This document shows, piece after piece, positions 8,169 through 18,006 of a stretch of 64,000 bases of DNA. Every line of letters starts with the position of its first letter. The first letter of the stretch is position 1. The DNA is from Eutrophocola sp049446715 (GTDB lineage Bacteria; Pseudomonadota; Gammaproteobacteria; Pseudomonadales; Pseudohongiellaceae), in NCBI GenBank assembly GCA_049446715.1, contig JBMTQX010000001.1, forward strand, positions 1-64,000. Direction: 5' to 3'. The notes below the pieces were generated by a model, which was not told the origin of the DNA, ran no database searches, and worked only from the letters and a program-made list of their open reading frames with translations. Position numbers and translations under genes: made by a program.

Positions 8169-9656
8169 CTACCGGTTGGCCAGCATCAGCCCCTGCAGCA
8201 GGTCGGCGGTATCCTGGTGGACATCGCCGCCGACACCACGGCCAAACCCGCCGGAACGTTCGCCCATGGCGTAATCAAATGGCGTCAGGCCATTCATGTC
8301 TTGCGCCTGCATATCGGCACCATGATTGATCAGAGTTTTCACCGCATCATTCCAGCCCCAGCTGGCGGCGCCATGCAGGGCCGTGCGGCCAAACTGGTCG
8401 CGGGCTTCGAGGTCTGCACCACTGGCCACCAGCAGGTCGATGGTCTTGCTGGCATTTGCAGCGACCAGCGGCGTGGTGTAATCGCCACGGGTATCAATGG
8501 AATTGGCATTCAGGCCGGCCGCCGCCATCAACGGTGTGGTGCCGTCTTTGTTGGGCAGATCGACGCGGGCACCATGCTCGACTAGCAGGCGGATGGCATC
8601 CACGTCATGGCCCTTGGCCGCCCGCAGCAGCGCGGTGGCGCCAATGCTGAGCATACGGTCGGCACCACGGTCATCTTTCAGGCTGCGGTAGGTCGGCTGC
8701 AGCTTCAGTTGCAGATTCGGATTGGCCCCCTCGTCGAGCAGCATGGCAATGATGTCCAGGGCAGAGGTGTTGTCCATGGAAGGACGATCGGGGTAGCCGC
8801 CATGAGGCAGGGTGTTCATGTCCACGGCTGAATACAGCGGGTTCTCACCTCTCAGGCTCCACTTGTCGACATTGGCACCGGCTTCGATCAGATACTTGGC
8901 GGTATCGAAGTGCAGGTTCATGATGGCCAGGTTCAATGGCGTGACATTTTCGGCATCCCCCAGATTCAGGTCGGCACCGGCCTCAACTAGGATCTCGGTG
9001 CAGGACAGGCAGCCTTCACGTGCCGCATAGCCCAGGGCGGGAATACCGCCAGCCGGGCGCCACTGGAAGCGGCGTTCTGCGGTGACATAACGGTCACGCT
9101 CATTCGGCAATGAGCGGGAATTCGGGTCGGCACCGGCGTCCATCAGCAATTTCAGCATCTCCGGCTGGGCCTGTGCGGCGGCAAATATCACGGCATTTTG
9201 ACCCTGCCACTGTTCCTTGGCATCGACATTGGCCCCATGCTCGATCAGCAGCCTGGCGGTATCCACATTGTCCGAACGCACCACCACCATCAGGGCGGTC
9301 TGGCCGTACTCGTTGGCCGCGTCAACATCGGCACCGGCATCCAGTAGGGCTTTCATGATGGCGTAATCGCCCAGGGTCGCGGCTTCGGTCATGGGTGAAG
9401 AACCGTACTTGTTGACCGCGTTGACATCGGCACCGGCGTCAATCAGGGCTTCAACCAGCGCCAGGTTGTTGTGGTACACGGCCCAGTGCAGCGCCGTGGT
9501 ACCGTTGGCTTCGGCATCGTTGATACCGGTGCCATCGTTAATCAGCGCCATGGCCTGGCCAAAGTGGCCGTCATTGATGGCATCGGTCAGCGGTGTCGCC
9601 TGTACAGCATTGCTGAGGGCCGTGGCCACCAGGGATGTCAGAATCAGTTTCTTCAT
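8169..9656 (-). CDS. Exported ankyrin-repeat protein (cassette 1)
   Basis: This 495-aa protein has a signal peptide (residues 1-20, ending AVQA) followed by about ten ankyrin repeats. The repeats carry consensus cores such as GTTALHWAVYHNN, GADVNAVNKYG and GRTALHGAASWGW. The repeat ladder is interrupted at about residues 180-205 by a linker holding VTAERR. Just after it, a non-haem CxxC (C216, C219 in REGCLSC) lies in a helix; the cassette 2 paralogue has the same linker and the same pair. The start at 9656 is chosen because the signal peptide begins there; an upstream extension is basic and unlike a signal. It is last in the minus-strand cassette, 68 bp behind the DUF1552 gene. It probably acts as a periplasmic scaffold, by inference from fold alone. 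Confidence 0.85.
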   Translation of the reverse strand: MKKLILTSLVATALSNAVQATPLTDAINDGHFGQAMALINDGTGINDAEANGTTALHWAVYHNNLALVEALIDAGADVNAVNKYGSSPMTEAATLGDYAIMKALLDAGADVDAANEYGQTALMVVVRSDNVDTARLLIEHGANVDAKEQWQGQNAVIFAAAQAQPEMLKLLMDAGADPNSRSLPNERDRYVTAERRFQWRPAGGIPALGYAAREGCLSCTEILVEAGADLNLGDAENVTPLNLAIMNLHFDTAKYLIEAGANVDKWSLRGENPLYSAVDMNTLPHGGYPDRPSMDNTSALDIIAMLLDEGANPNLQLKLQPTYRSLKDDRGADRMLSIGATALLRAAKGHDVDAIRLLVEHGARVDLPNKDGTTPLMAAAGLNANSIDTRGDYTTPLVAANASKTIDLLVASGADLEARDQFGRTALHGAASWGWNDAVKTLINHGADMQAQDMNGLTPFDYAMGERSGGFGRGVGGDVHQDTADLLQGLMLANR

Positions 9657-9724
9657 GGTCAGTTCTCGCAGGGCAGTCCTGCCTCCTGTCTCTTTCTCTT
9701 TCCGCTGGCTTCTCACTCAGGCGC

Positions 9725-11047
9725 TTAGGCCATCAGTTCCGGCATGATGCCGGTGCTGTCACCGTGGCTGCCCACGTTGACGCCGGCGCTGTTCAGCAGG
9801 GTCAGCAGCAGGTTGGCGATCGGGGTGTGATCCGGATACACCACATGCTGGTTGCCGCGCAGCTTGCCGGCGCCACCGCCCAATACCACGGAAGGCAGCG
9901 GGAAGTTGTTGTGGCTGTTGCTGTTGGACATGTTTGAGCCGTACAGGAAGATGGAGTTTTCCAGGATGGTGTTTTCGCCATCTGGCAGCTCGTTCAGTTT
10001 GGCCAGGAAGTCGGCAATGGTCTGGCTGTGCCAGGTCTGGATGCGGGACAGGCGGTTGATCGCATCCGGGTTGTTGTTGTGGTGTGACAGCGGATGGAAG
10101 GCATCCGGCACACCGATATGGTTGTACGCCTGCTGGCTGACTTCCGCGGCCAGCATGAAGGTGATGATGCGGGTGGAATCAGCCTGGTAAGCCAGTGCGA
10201 TCATGTCAAACATCAGCTTGGTGCGTTCCTCGAAATCGGGAATGCCCACCGGCAGCTCCGGCAGGTCATACATCGACAGGTCGCGGGTTTCCAGGTTGTT
10301 CACGCGGCGCTCGATTTCCCGCACGCTGGTCAGGTAGTTGTCCAGCATGGCGCGGTCGGCGCTGCCCAGGCTTTTCTTCAGGGTGTTGGTTTCGTCAGTG
10401 ACCATGTCGAGCAGGCTCTGGTAGTCACCGGCAATCATCTTGCGTTCCTGGGCATTGCGGCCTTCACCGAACAGCTTGGTGAAAAATTTCTTGGCACTGA
10501 ATTCCATCGGCAGCGGGGTGGTCGGGTTGCTGAAGGAAATGGTGGTGCCCACGGTACAGCCGTAGGTGCCGTCACAGGCAGAAGCGCCCCCTTTTTCCTC
10601 GGTGGAAACCTCAATGGACGGAATCGCCGTGTCCTGGCCAATGTGCTTGGCAGCAATCTGGTCGGCACTGACGCCGACATAGGGCGCATGGCTGCGACGC
10701 GGCGGGGTATTGGTCAGCCAGGTACCCGGCGTAATGGCGTGCACGGCAGAGCTCTGGGCCGGCTTGTTGTCCAGGCCGGAGACCACGCTCACCATGTCGC
10801 GGAACGGCTCAAACGGCTTCAGGATAGGCTTGAAGTCGAAATCACTGCCCACTTTCTCCGGCGTCCAGTCACGCATGATGGCGCCATGCGGAATATAGAA
10901 AAAGCCCATGCGCGGTTTCGGCGCGGCAGCGGTCTGCGCGATGGCCGTGGCGGCGGGCACCATGGCGTCCAGGAATGGCAGGGCGATGGCCGTGCCGGCG
11001 GCGCGCAAGACTTTACGGCGTGAAATGTGTTTCTTGGTGATAAACAT
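9725..11047 (-). CDS. DUF1552 family Tat-exported protein (cassette 1)
   Basis: This 440-aa protein begins with a twin-arginine leader (SRRKVLRAAG, then a hydrophobic stretch ending IAQ), so it is probably exported folded. It carries DUF1552 landmarks: FYIPHGAIMRDW near residue 50, FHPLSHH near 325 and YGSNMSNSNSHN near 375. The family is uncharacterised. It is related by pattern to DUF1501 and is thought to share the alkaline-phosphatase-like fold; the conserved His and Asn clusters could bind metal. A strong AGGAGAT ribosome binding site precedes the ATG. It begins 14 bp after the DUF1592-type gene ends, the usual partner arrangement. Confidence 0.9.
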   Translation of the reverse strand: MFITKKHISRRKVLRAAGTAIALPFLDAMVPAATAIAQTAAAPKPRMGFFYIPHGAIMRDWTPEKVGSDFDFKPILKPFEPFRDMVSVVSGLDNKPAQSSAVHAITPGTWLTNTPPRRSHAPYVGVSADQIAAKHIGQDTAIPSIEVSTEEKGGASACDGTYGCTVGTTISFSNPTTPLPMEFSAKKFFTKLFGEGRNAQERKMIAGDYQSLLDMVTDETNTLKKSLGSADRAMLDNYLTSVREIERRVNNLETRDLSMYDLPELPVGIPDFEERTKLMFDMIALAYQADSTRIITFMLAAEVSQQAYNHIGVPDAFHPLSHHNNNPDAINRLSRIQTWHSQTIADFLAKLNELPDGENTILENSIFLYGSNMSNSNSHNNFPLPSVVLGGGAGKLRGNQHVVYPDHTPIANLLLTLLNSAGVNVGSHGDSTGIMPELMA

Positions 11048-11061
11048 GACAGTTATCTCCT

Positions 11062-13542
11062 CTATATTCGCTCATTCGCTCGGTTGTTGGCCGCAACAAC
11101 TTCTGCGTGTTCTTCTTCCAGGGGCAGGGCTTTCATGAGGAATACATCACTCTCAACGATTCCCCGGATAATGGCATCAAAACGATTATCCTGCTCGGCG
11201 ACATCGCGCACAATCTGGCGTACCAGCGGCATGTCGTAATACTGCACCGCACGACCCAGCGCGTAGGTCATCAGTTTTTCGGTCAGGGTCTGGACAAACT
11301 GGTCGGGGTTGCCCACCAGCGCGGCGCGCAGATCGGCAACACCGGTCACGGCTTCGCCACTGGCAAGCTGGCCGACAGCATCGATCGGGGCCTGGGCAAA
11401 ACGGTCAATATCGCGCCACTGACCCACGGCGTTGTAATTTTCCAGGGCCATGCCCAGCGGATCGATGACGCCATGGCAGTTGTTGCATGAGGGCTGCTCG
11501 CGATGGTTTTCCATGCGCTCGCGCAGGGTAAGCACTTTCTGGCCGGGCTTGGTATCAATATCGAAATCTACACCGGGCGGTGGTGCTGAGGGCGGTGTGC
11601 CGATGAAGGTTTCCAGCACATAGGCGCCGCGCAACACGGGGGATGTGCGATTCGGATAGGATGTCAGCATCATCAGGCCACCCTTGCCCAGCAGGCCCCA
11701 GCGGTTGCGGTTTTCCAGGGACACTTCCCGGAACTGGGTGCCACGGACATCATCAATGCCATAGTGGCGGGCCAGGCGCTCGTCCAGATAAGTGTGATTG
11801 GCAGAGAGCAGGTCCAGCACGCTGCGATCGGAACGCAGGATGCTGTCCACAAACAGGGCAATCTCGGTTTTGAATGAGTGGCGCAGGTCCGGGTCGAAAT
11901 CCGGAAACAGGCGTGGGTCGGGATCGATGGCTTCGATGCCACCCAGGTTGAGCCACTGGGAGGCAAAATTTTCCGTCAGGGCTGATGCGCGCGGGTCGGC
12001 CAGCATGCGCGAGACCTGTTCACGCAGGATGTTTTTGTCACTCAGGCGACCGGTTTCGGCCAGGGTGATCAGTTCTTCATCCGGGCCGCGTTTCCACAAA
12101 AAGAAAGACAGGCGTGAGGCCAGTTCAAGATCGGTGACGGGAAAAACCTCGCCCGGCTGGGCATGTTCCGGCAGGGGCTCGGCACGATACAGGAACTTGG
12201 TGGAGGCCAGAATCGCCATGACGCCTTTCTGGATACCGGTTTCAAAGCCGGCTTCGGCATGGCCATTGTCATAGAAGGCCATTAGTGTCTGCATGTCGTC
12301 ATCATTGACCGGACGACGGAAAGCCTGACGCGCCAGGTCGGACAGAATCTCGATGGCACAACGGCGTTCCTCGTCATTGTTGGCCGGGTAGCACGAGAAG
12401 ATCTTCTCGCGGCTTGGTACGGTCGGCACCCCGGTGACATTTTCCGGGCCATAGGTTTTCAGGCCGTGCACGATAGGGATGTTGTCAAAGGTCTCACCCG
12501 GGCTGAGATGATCGATGGTCCGGTCAGACTCGGCGTGGGTGCGGGCAATGAACGCGGTTCCGACACTGTGCATGCCGGCTTTCACCGGAATCACGATGTC
12601 CTGGAATCGGCGCTGGATTTCGGAAATGGCCGGGGTCTGCTCAAGATCGACCGCTTCGGCGTCTTCATAGCCGCCCAGGGAGTTGCGGTAGACCTCTTCA
12701 CCATCGATGGTCAGAATGAACGTGTGTTCATCTTCCAGCCACCAGGTCGGGTATGAGCGTTGCAGCGAACCTTCCTGTGAACCCAGTTCAATACTAAAGG
12801 TGTAGTCACCGTCTGCCGGGAAGTAGTGGTCCACGGCGAACCCGCCACGGGTACCCAGCGGCAGGCCTTTGACATGGCGATACTGGGTGGCCAGGCTTGG
12901 CGGCACATAGGAGGTCACATCCGGCTCCGGTATGTTGGAGCTGACAGCGGCAATACTGATGTTGCGCGCGGCCTGGATGTACTGTTCCAGGAATGTCGGG
13001 GACACCTGCAGGACCTCTGCCACGTTGTCAAAACCGTCGCTGTTCGCATCAGGCGGTAACAGGGCATCGGCATCAATGTCGAAGGCCAGCAGGTCTTCCA
13101 CGGCGTTTTCATACTCAGTGCGGTTCAGGCGGTGAATCGAGATGTGGCCGGGATTCGGACCCTGTTCGTTCTGCAGCGAGTCCAGGTAGGTTTCCATGGT
13201 CACCACGAAATTGTTGAGAGCTTCTGCCGGCGGCTTGTCGTTGCCCGGTGGTGGCATTAGCCGGCCGCGCATCTTGCGGATGGCTTTTTCAAAGATGTCG
13301 GCGTTGTCATGCACCTTGTCTGGCGACAGGGTGTCAAAAGCCAGGCTGCCGGCCCAGTCTTCGAAGTTGTGGCAGGTGACGCAGTAGTTGTTGAGGAAAT
13401 CCCACTGCTGCTCAACCTTGGCCAGGTTTGCCTCTTCCTCCGCGGCAGAACCAGCCAATGGCGTCAGGCCGATGGCCAGTGGCAGGGCCGTCTGTACTAA
13501 ATGTGTCAGTATTTTCTGGAGGATGGTTTGCTTGGTGTTCAT
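11062..13542 (-). CDS. DUF1587/1592/1588/1585 di-haem protein (cassette 1)
   Basis: This 826-aa exported protein has a signal peptide (about residues 1-34) and a first c-type haem site CVTCH at residues 54-58. A DUF1587-like block around residues 133-200 (HRLNRTEYENAVEDLL) follows, then a jelly-roll-like region. The DUF1595, DUF1592 and DUF1588 blocks come next (AFRRPV, LASRLSFFLWKRGPDEEL, NRTSPVLRGAYVLE). It ends with a DUF1585 tail holding a second haem site CNNCH near residue 685 followed by GVIDPLGMALENYN. The architecture is common in planctomycetes and known from acidobacteria and some gammaproteobacteria, with unknown function. The ATG overlaps the TGA of the upstream MBL-fold gene (ATGA), so the two are translationally coupled. 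Two haems and export suggest electron transfer or redox catalysis outside the cytoplasm. Confidence 0.92.
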   Translation of the reverse strand: MNTKQTILQKILTHLVQTALPLAIGLTPLAGSAAEEEANLAKVEQQWDFLNNYCVTCHNFEDWAGSLAFDTLSPDKVHDNADIFEKAIRKMRGRLMPPPGNDKPPAEALNNFVVTMETYLDSLQNEQGPNPGHISIHRLNRTEYENAVEDLLAFDIDADALLPPDANSDGFDNVAEVLQVSPTFLEQYIQAARNISIAAVSSNIPEPDVTSYVPPSLATQYRHVKGLPLGTRGGFAVDHYFPADGDYTFSIELGSQEGSLQRSYPTWWLEDEHTFILTIDGEEVYRNSLGGYEDAEAVDLEQTPAISEIQRRFQDIVIPVKAGMHSVGTAFIARTHAESDRTIDHLSPGETFDNIPIVHGLKTYGPENVTGVPTVPSREKIFSCYPANNDEERRCAIEILSDLARQAFRRPVNDDDMQTLMAFYDNGHAEAGFETGIQKGVMAILASTKFLYRAEPLPEHAQPGEVFPVTDLELASRLSFFLWKRGPDEELITLAETGRLSDKNILREQVSRMLADPRASALTENFASQWLNLGGIEAIDPDPRLFPDFDPDLRHSFKTEIALFVDSILRSDRSVLDLLSANHTYLDERLARHYGIDDVRGTQFREVSLENRNRWGLLGKGGLMMLTSYPNRTSPVLRGAYVLETFIGTPPSAPPPGVDFDIDTKPGQKVLTLRERMENHREQPSCNNCHGVIDPLGMALENYNAVGQWRDIDRFAQAPIDAVGQLASGEAVTGVADLRAALVGNPDQFVQTLTEKLMTYALGRAVQYYDMPLVRQIVRDVAEQDNRFDAIIRGIVESDVFLMKALPLEEEHAEVVAANNRANERI

Positions 13543-14456
13543 CAGATAAACCCTCCCATGTCGGATGTGTGTAATGCCATGCCCATATAGGTTTCCAGGA
13601 CAAATTCCGTGGGATCACCCCACTGGTTGTCATAATCTGCGGTAACGTTGGCGTCCAGCATGTTCTGGCCGCTGAGACCGTTTTGCGCCATGGTCTTCAT
13701 TTTGGCGTAAAGGTCGGCCAGCATATCATGCTGTGCCTGCAGGTCGGCCCGGGTGCGCGGCGCACCGCTTTCCGGGATAAGGACCGTGTTGTCATCAATC
13801 ATGTCCAGCATGGAGGCATTGGCCGCTAGCAGTTCACCGATCCAGCCGCCGCTGGCGATATCACAAATAGGATACGTGCCATCGGTCACCAGACCGCCCG
13901 CCACCAAGACATTGCTGTCCGGGAAAAACAACACGATGTCGCCATCGGTATGGGCGCGCGGGTAGTACAGGTATTGAACGGTTTCCCCGCCGAGGTCTTT
14001 CGTGCCCGAGCCGTAAAACGTATGGTCCGGCAGCGCGGCGGGGCTGCGGGCTGCATGATGCGTGCCGCGCCACTCCACTTCAAAATCATGGCTCATCCAC
14101 AGGCGTGTGTTTTCATGGGCATGAATCCCGGCGCCGGCAGCACGCAGGGCTTCGTTACCACCGGTATGATCAGCATGCCAGTGCGTGTTGAACAGGGTGC
14201 TGACCGGCAGGTTGCCGGCCCAGTCTGCAATGGCAGCCGCCACTGCGCGCGCCTGGCTGGCAGGGCCGCTGTCGATAACGGTCACGCTGTTGCTGCCGCG
14301 AAACAGCACGACATTGGTGTCAGTCCCGGTGAGTCGTGCCAGACGACCGGTGAGTGATGCCACACCCGGGGTTGGCTGTGCCTGGGCGGTCAGCGGGAGT
14401 GTCCCCGGAACCAGTGTGAGGGCAGAAACCCCCTGTAAAAAATGACGTCTTTTCAT
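13542..14456 (-). CDS. Exported MBL-fold metallo-hydrolase (cassette 1)
   Basis: This 304-aa protein has a signal peptide (MKRRHFLQG..., cleaved near AQA). The canonical metal motif HWHADH is near residue 100, followed by TGGNEAL. A later His lies in RAHTDGD and Asp in the CDIAS region, as in two-metal MBL enzymes. The start at 14456 was chosen because the signal peptide begins there; a frame extending 40 codons upstream has no leader character. It is the first gene of cassette 1, and its stop overlaps the next start. Family members hydrolyse very different substrates, so the reaction is open. Its paralogue closes cassette 2 but has lost part of the metal motif. Confidence 0.88.
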   Translation of the reverse strand: MKRRHFLQGVSALTLVPGTLPLTAQAQPTPGVASLTGRLARLTGTDTNVVLFRGSNSVTVIDSGPASQARAVAAAIADWAGNLPVSTLFNTHWHADHTGGNEALRAAGAGIHAHENTRLWMSHDFEVEWRGTHHAARSPAALPDHTFYGSGTKDLGGETVQYLYYPRAHTDGDIVLFFPDSNVLVAGGLVTDGTYPICDIASGGWIGELLAANASMLDMIDDNTVLIPESGAPRTRADLQAQHDMLADLYAKMKTMAQNGLSGQNMLDANVTADYDNQWGDPTEFVLETYMGMALHTSDMGGFI

Positions 14457-14606
14457 GGTCAAATATTCTAGCAAGAAAGCCAAAAACACGAGCTGAATAT
14501 GGGCTTTTATTCCCATTTTCTTCACATTTAATGGATACAGAGGAGTGCGGAAGCACTTTCCCCGGGGCTTGCACAATAAAGGGGGCGGAAAAATCAGGGA
14601 AATTGC

Positions 14607-16901
14607 TCAGGAAGACGCGGTATCAGTCTTTTTTGGAGACGGAGACTCCTGCTGCTGGCTCTGGAGTTTTTACTGGATGCCCGCCGTGATTTGCGGGTTG
14701 GTGACGACTTCATAGAATTTTTCGTCTATGTCGTGTTCCTGGATCGTGTCATTCTTCCACAGGCCCACCTTGCCCTCGCGGATCAGGAGCGTGCGTTTCT
14801 TGCCGTCAAGGTTAGGGTACTGCCCGTAATAAAACACTTCGGTGCGGCCCTCGATCTGACCGGTCAGCCTGTGCAGTTCCAGTGCCTGTTTCAGCTTTTC
14901 AAAAGCGACGTTGCCCGGCAGTATGCCGTTGACGTTGTAGCGTATTTTTTGGTGCCCTTTCTTCCCCCGGGACTGATCATCATCGGCAATTTCCATGACC
15001 TCCACGCTGAACGGGTGGTTCTTGATGTCGACGCGCCGTTTCCAGGAGCAGGAGGACATGCCGTCGGCATCGCCAATCGCCGAGGAAATCATGATCGGGG
15101 TATCGCCATCATAGAGAAAGCGTGGCGCGTAGTTGGCGTAACACACGCCAATGCCCAATTCGATGGGCGGCAGGCCCATCTCCCGGGAACACTTGTTGTT
15201 GGCGCTGACCTCAGAGAGCATGGCCTTGGCCATGCCGCAGGCATGGGCCACGCAATGCCAGTGCTGGGGATTTTTTTCGTGCTCCAGAAAGCTGAGAATC
15301 ATAGCATCGCCTGCAATGAAGACCTTGTTGATCGGGCCAAAGAAACGCAGGCTGAAATAGGACGCCGGGTTGAGATCCTTTTTTTCCAGCTCGTCCGTCA
15401 CGGTGGTCAAGCCGCGCACGTCCGCCTTTAGGATGGCGTGGTGCACGATGCGGTTTTCGCCCTCGGTGACCTCATCGGCCGTGGGCAGCTGGTACAGGGT
15501 GCCGGCCTGGGATGACAGGCGCATCTGTTCCTCATCATGCAGGATGCTGATCCGGTTAAAGACACGATGGGCAAAGCGGAAAAACTTCTGATGCTGGCGA
15601 TAGGTGGCCAGCACCGAGAGAAAGCGCACGAACTCCTCATCATCGTTGTCATTGATTTCCGCCTGGACCAGCTTCGCGGTGTTGTTGAGGTCCTTGATTT
15701 GGCGGGTGTGAATTCATAGCCCCGCTGCCGGCGCTTCTGGAATTCCTTGAAACTGATTTCGCCTACCAGGAGCCGGCACAGTGATACCGCTTCCATGTAT
15801 TCAGCCAAGTGGCGAGTCCAGATCTTGCGGGTATGATGCGACGCCGACAGCTGCTGCAGCAGTTTGCGTTCATCCAGCATTTTTTTCACCCGCTTGAGAA
15901 TGGATAGAACGCCTTTCTGTTCCTTCTTGAACTGCCACCCGGCCTTGATGCCCGAAACCTTGCGATTCTGCTGCCCGATCTCTTCCAGCGTCACGTCATT
16001 GAACAGGTGGTCAAAATTATCCAGATGGTCGAGCCAGGAGAAATGTTCCGAGATGGAGTTTTTTATATCCCGGGCAGGGCCCAGCAGCCGCTTGCAGGCA
16101 GCGAGTCCGCCCATGTCATCGTAAATCTCGAGCTGGTCGAAGGACGGGTAGCGATTCACCAGGGGGTCGAAACGGACCTCCGGCAGCAGTTCGCGAAACA
16201 GCGATTCCGCTGCCAGGTTGATGTCCGGGAAAAGCGGTTCATCCTGGTCTCGGTTCCACAGCAGGTATTTCTCGATCAGGAAGTTTGACGCTTCCAGGCT
16301 TTCGGTCAGCAGCAGCGGGCAAAACAGGATATCGAGAGAGATTTGGTCACGATCGTCGAGATACTGGCGCCTGACCGCCTGCAGTTTTTTTCTTTTCCAC
16401 CAGACCCAGCATCTTGAAGAACTGACGGTTCACGCTGTAAACAATGACGTTGTAGTGTTTACTCAGCCAAAAAATCTGGTCCTGGATGCTCAGCGCCTTG
16501 CCAGAGCTTCTGCCACGGGATTCGGATAGCTTGGTGCGCAACGTGCCGATCATGTTGTCGAGAGTGTTGCGGGTGGTTTCCTGCATGGAGCGGTTAACGG
16601 CAAACTGGAGCAGGATGATTTCACTGCGCGACAGGTCGCTTTTGATGCGGTGGATCATGTCCGTCATCATCTCTTCATAACATTCCTGGAATTCTTCCCG
16701 GTTTTTTCGTTTTTCAGCTTTTGTGGGTTTTTGCGAGGCTTCCTGGGTCAGGAAGTCATTGAGGAGCCTAATAAACAGGCTGCAGAATTTCGGACTGAGG
16801 TTGACATCAATGTGCTAGTTGTCGACGCCACGGGGCAGGTCGGCAATATTGAGGGTCACCGGGGACAGTGTCTTCAGTTGGTCCAGATGGCTTTCAAGCA
16901 T
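14607..16901 (-). pseudogene. Decayed class III nucleotide-cyclase-like protein gene
   Basis: Reading the minus strand from ATG 16901, one continuous protein of about 760 residues can be followed only by correcting four lesions. These are an in-frame TAG at 16815-16817 (probably CAG before), a frame change at an A-rich run near 16388, a frame change near 15705 and an in-frame TAA at 14670-14672. After the last stop the same frame stays coding for 20 codons to TGA at 14607 (KLQSQQQESPSPKKTD). The C-terminal third has ADVRGLTTVT and GDAMILSFLE, matching the two metal-binding aspartates of class III cyclases, plus LGIGVCYANYAPRF. The N-terminal two thirds is helical and unknown. Sequencing error could explain single indels, but two nonsense codons plus two shifts argue for decay. 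The original start is uncertain. Confidence 0.75.
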
Positions 16902-17071
16902 CGACTTCAACCCGGTTTGCAAGAGTGCTGCCTTGTCATACCCGACACGACCTGGCGACTACTTTATCAGCTGCTGCCGATAATGCGCAGAACGATGGTT
17001 GTACAAAGACATAGTCGGGGTAATAAAGCCTTAATATACTCTCTTTCAAAACACGTTTAGCAGGGGAAAAC

Positions 17072-18001
17072 ATGCGTCATTCAATGCCACTGGCCAGGGT
17101 GCTGGCCTGGCTCTTCATCACCGGCTTGTTCATGGTGCCGGTTCAGGCACAGGTGATCACCCGGGCAACAGCACAGGTACAGACCCAGACCACAATGACA
17201 ACGTCCGACTGGGTCGACATCCCGGGCGGTGACTGGCATGGCTCCACGTCCTGGGTGGCGGCCGATGGCAAGGGACATATCCTGGTGATGGTGCGCAGTG
17301 CCCCGCATTTCCGCCTGTTCTCACGTGATGGCACTTTGCTACGCACCTGGGGCGAGGAAGGTCTGTATCGCAATGCCCACAGTGTTACGTTCGACCAGGC
17401 CGGCAATATCTGGGCAACCGATGCCGCCCGTCACGTGATCGACAAGTACAGCATTGAGGGTGAATTGTTGATGAGCCTGGGACAGCTCGATGAAGCCGGG
17501 GACAACCAGTCCCGGCGGGTTTTCAACCAGCCCAACCATGTGGCGGTGGCAGGCAACGGCGATATCTATGTGTCAGACGGCTATGGCAATGCCCGCATCG
17601 TGGTGTTCAACAGTGCCGGTGTGTTTCAGCGTATCATTAGTGGCGAGCAGGGTATGGCCGATGGCCAGCTGGCCCTGCCGCACGGGGTGGCAATCGATTC
17701 CCGTGGCCGCATCCTGGTCAATGACAGCGACAACAAGCGCATCAGTGTGTTTGATGCCGCGGGCAATTTCCTCGAGGCCTGGCCGTTTCCCTCACGCGGC
17801 GGCATAGTCGTCATGCCGGATGACACGGTGTATGTCAGTGACGTCAACGCGGGCGCGGTGAATGTGATTCGCGAGGGTGAACTGATTGAGTCCATCCCGG
17901 TGGATGCGCGCCCCCATGGCCTGGCGGTGGACAGTGACGGCACGATCTACGTCTCCGATGCCCGCGGCCAGCTGGTCCTGAGAATCAACCGCCAGGGGTA
18001 A
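17072..18001 (+). CDS. Exported NHL-repeat beta-propeller protein
   Basis: This 309-aa protein has a signal peptide ending VQAQ. The rest is a six-bladed propeller of NHL-type repeats: AHSVTFDQAGNIWATDAA, NHVAVAGNGDIYVSDGYGN, PHGVAIDSRGRILVNDSDN and PHGLAVDSDGTIYVSDARG. The pattern resembles the propeller of peptidyl-alpha-hydroxyglycine amidating lyase and of SMP-30-like lactonases. I cannot confirm the catalytic residues, so a binding role is equally possible. An AGGGG ribosome binding site precedes the ATG. It ends 5 bp from the convergent xylA gene with no terminator visible between them. Confidence 0.8.
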   Translation: MRHSMPLARVLAWLFITGLFMVPVQAQVITRATAQVQTQTTMTTSDWVDIPGGDWHGSTSWVAADGKGHILVMVRSAPHFRLFSRDGTLLRTWGEEGLYRNAHSVTFDQAGNIWATDAARHVIDKYSIEGELLMSLGQLDEAGDNQSRRVFNQPNHVAVAGNGDIYVSDGYGNARIVVFNSAGVFQRIISGEQGMADGQLALPHGVAIDSRGRILVNDSDNKRISVFDAAGNFLEAWPFPSRGGIVVMPDDTVYVSDVNAGAVNVIREGELIESIPVDARPHGLAVDSDGTIYVSDARGQLVLRINRQG

Positions 18002-18006
18002 CCGGA

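Noticed and set aside
8169..14456. Prophage, transposon or genomic-island borders around cassette 1
   Set aside because: No integrase, transposase, terminal repeats or tRNA target is visible next to it.
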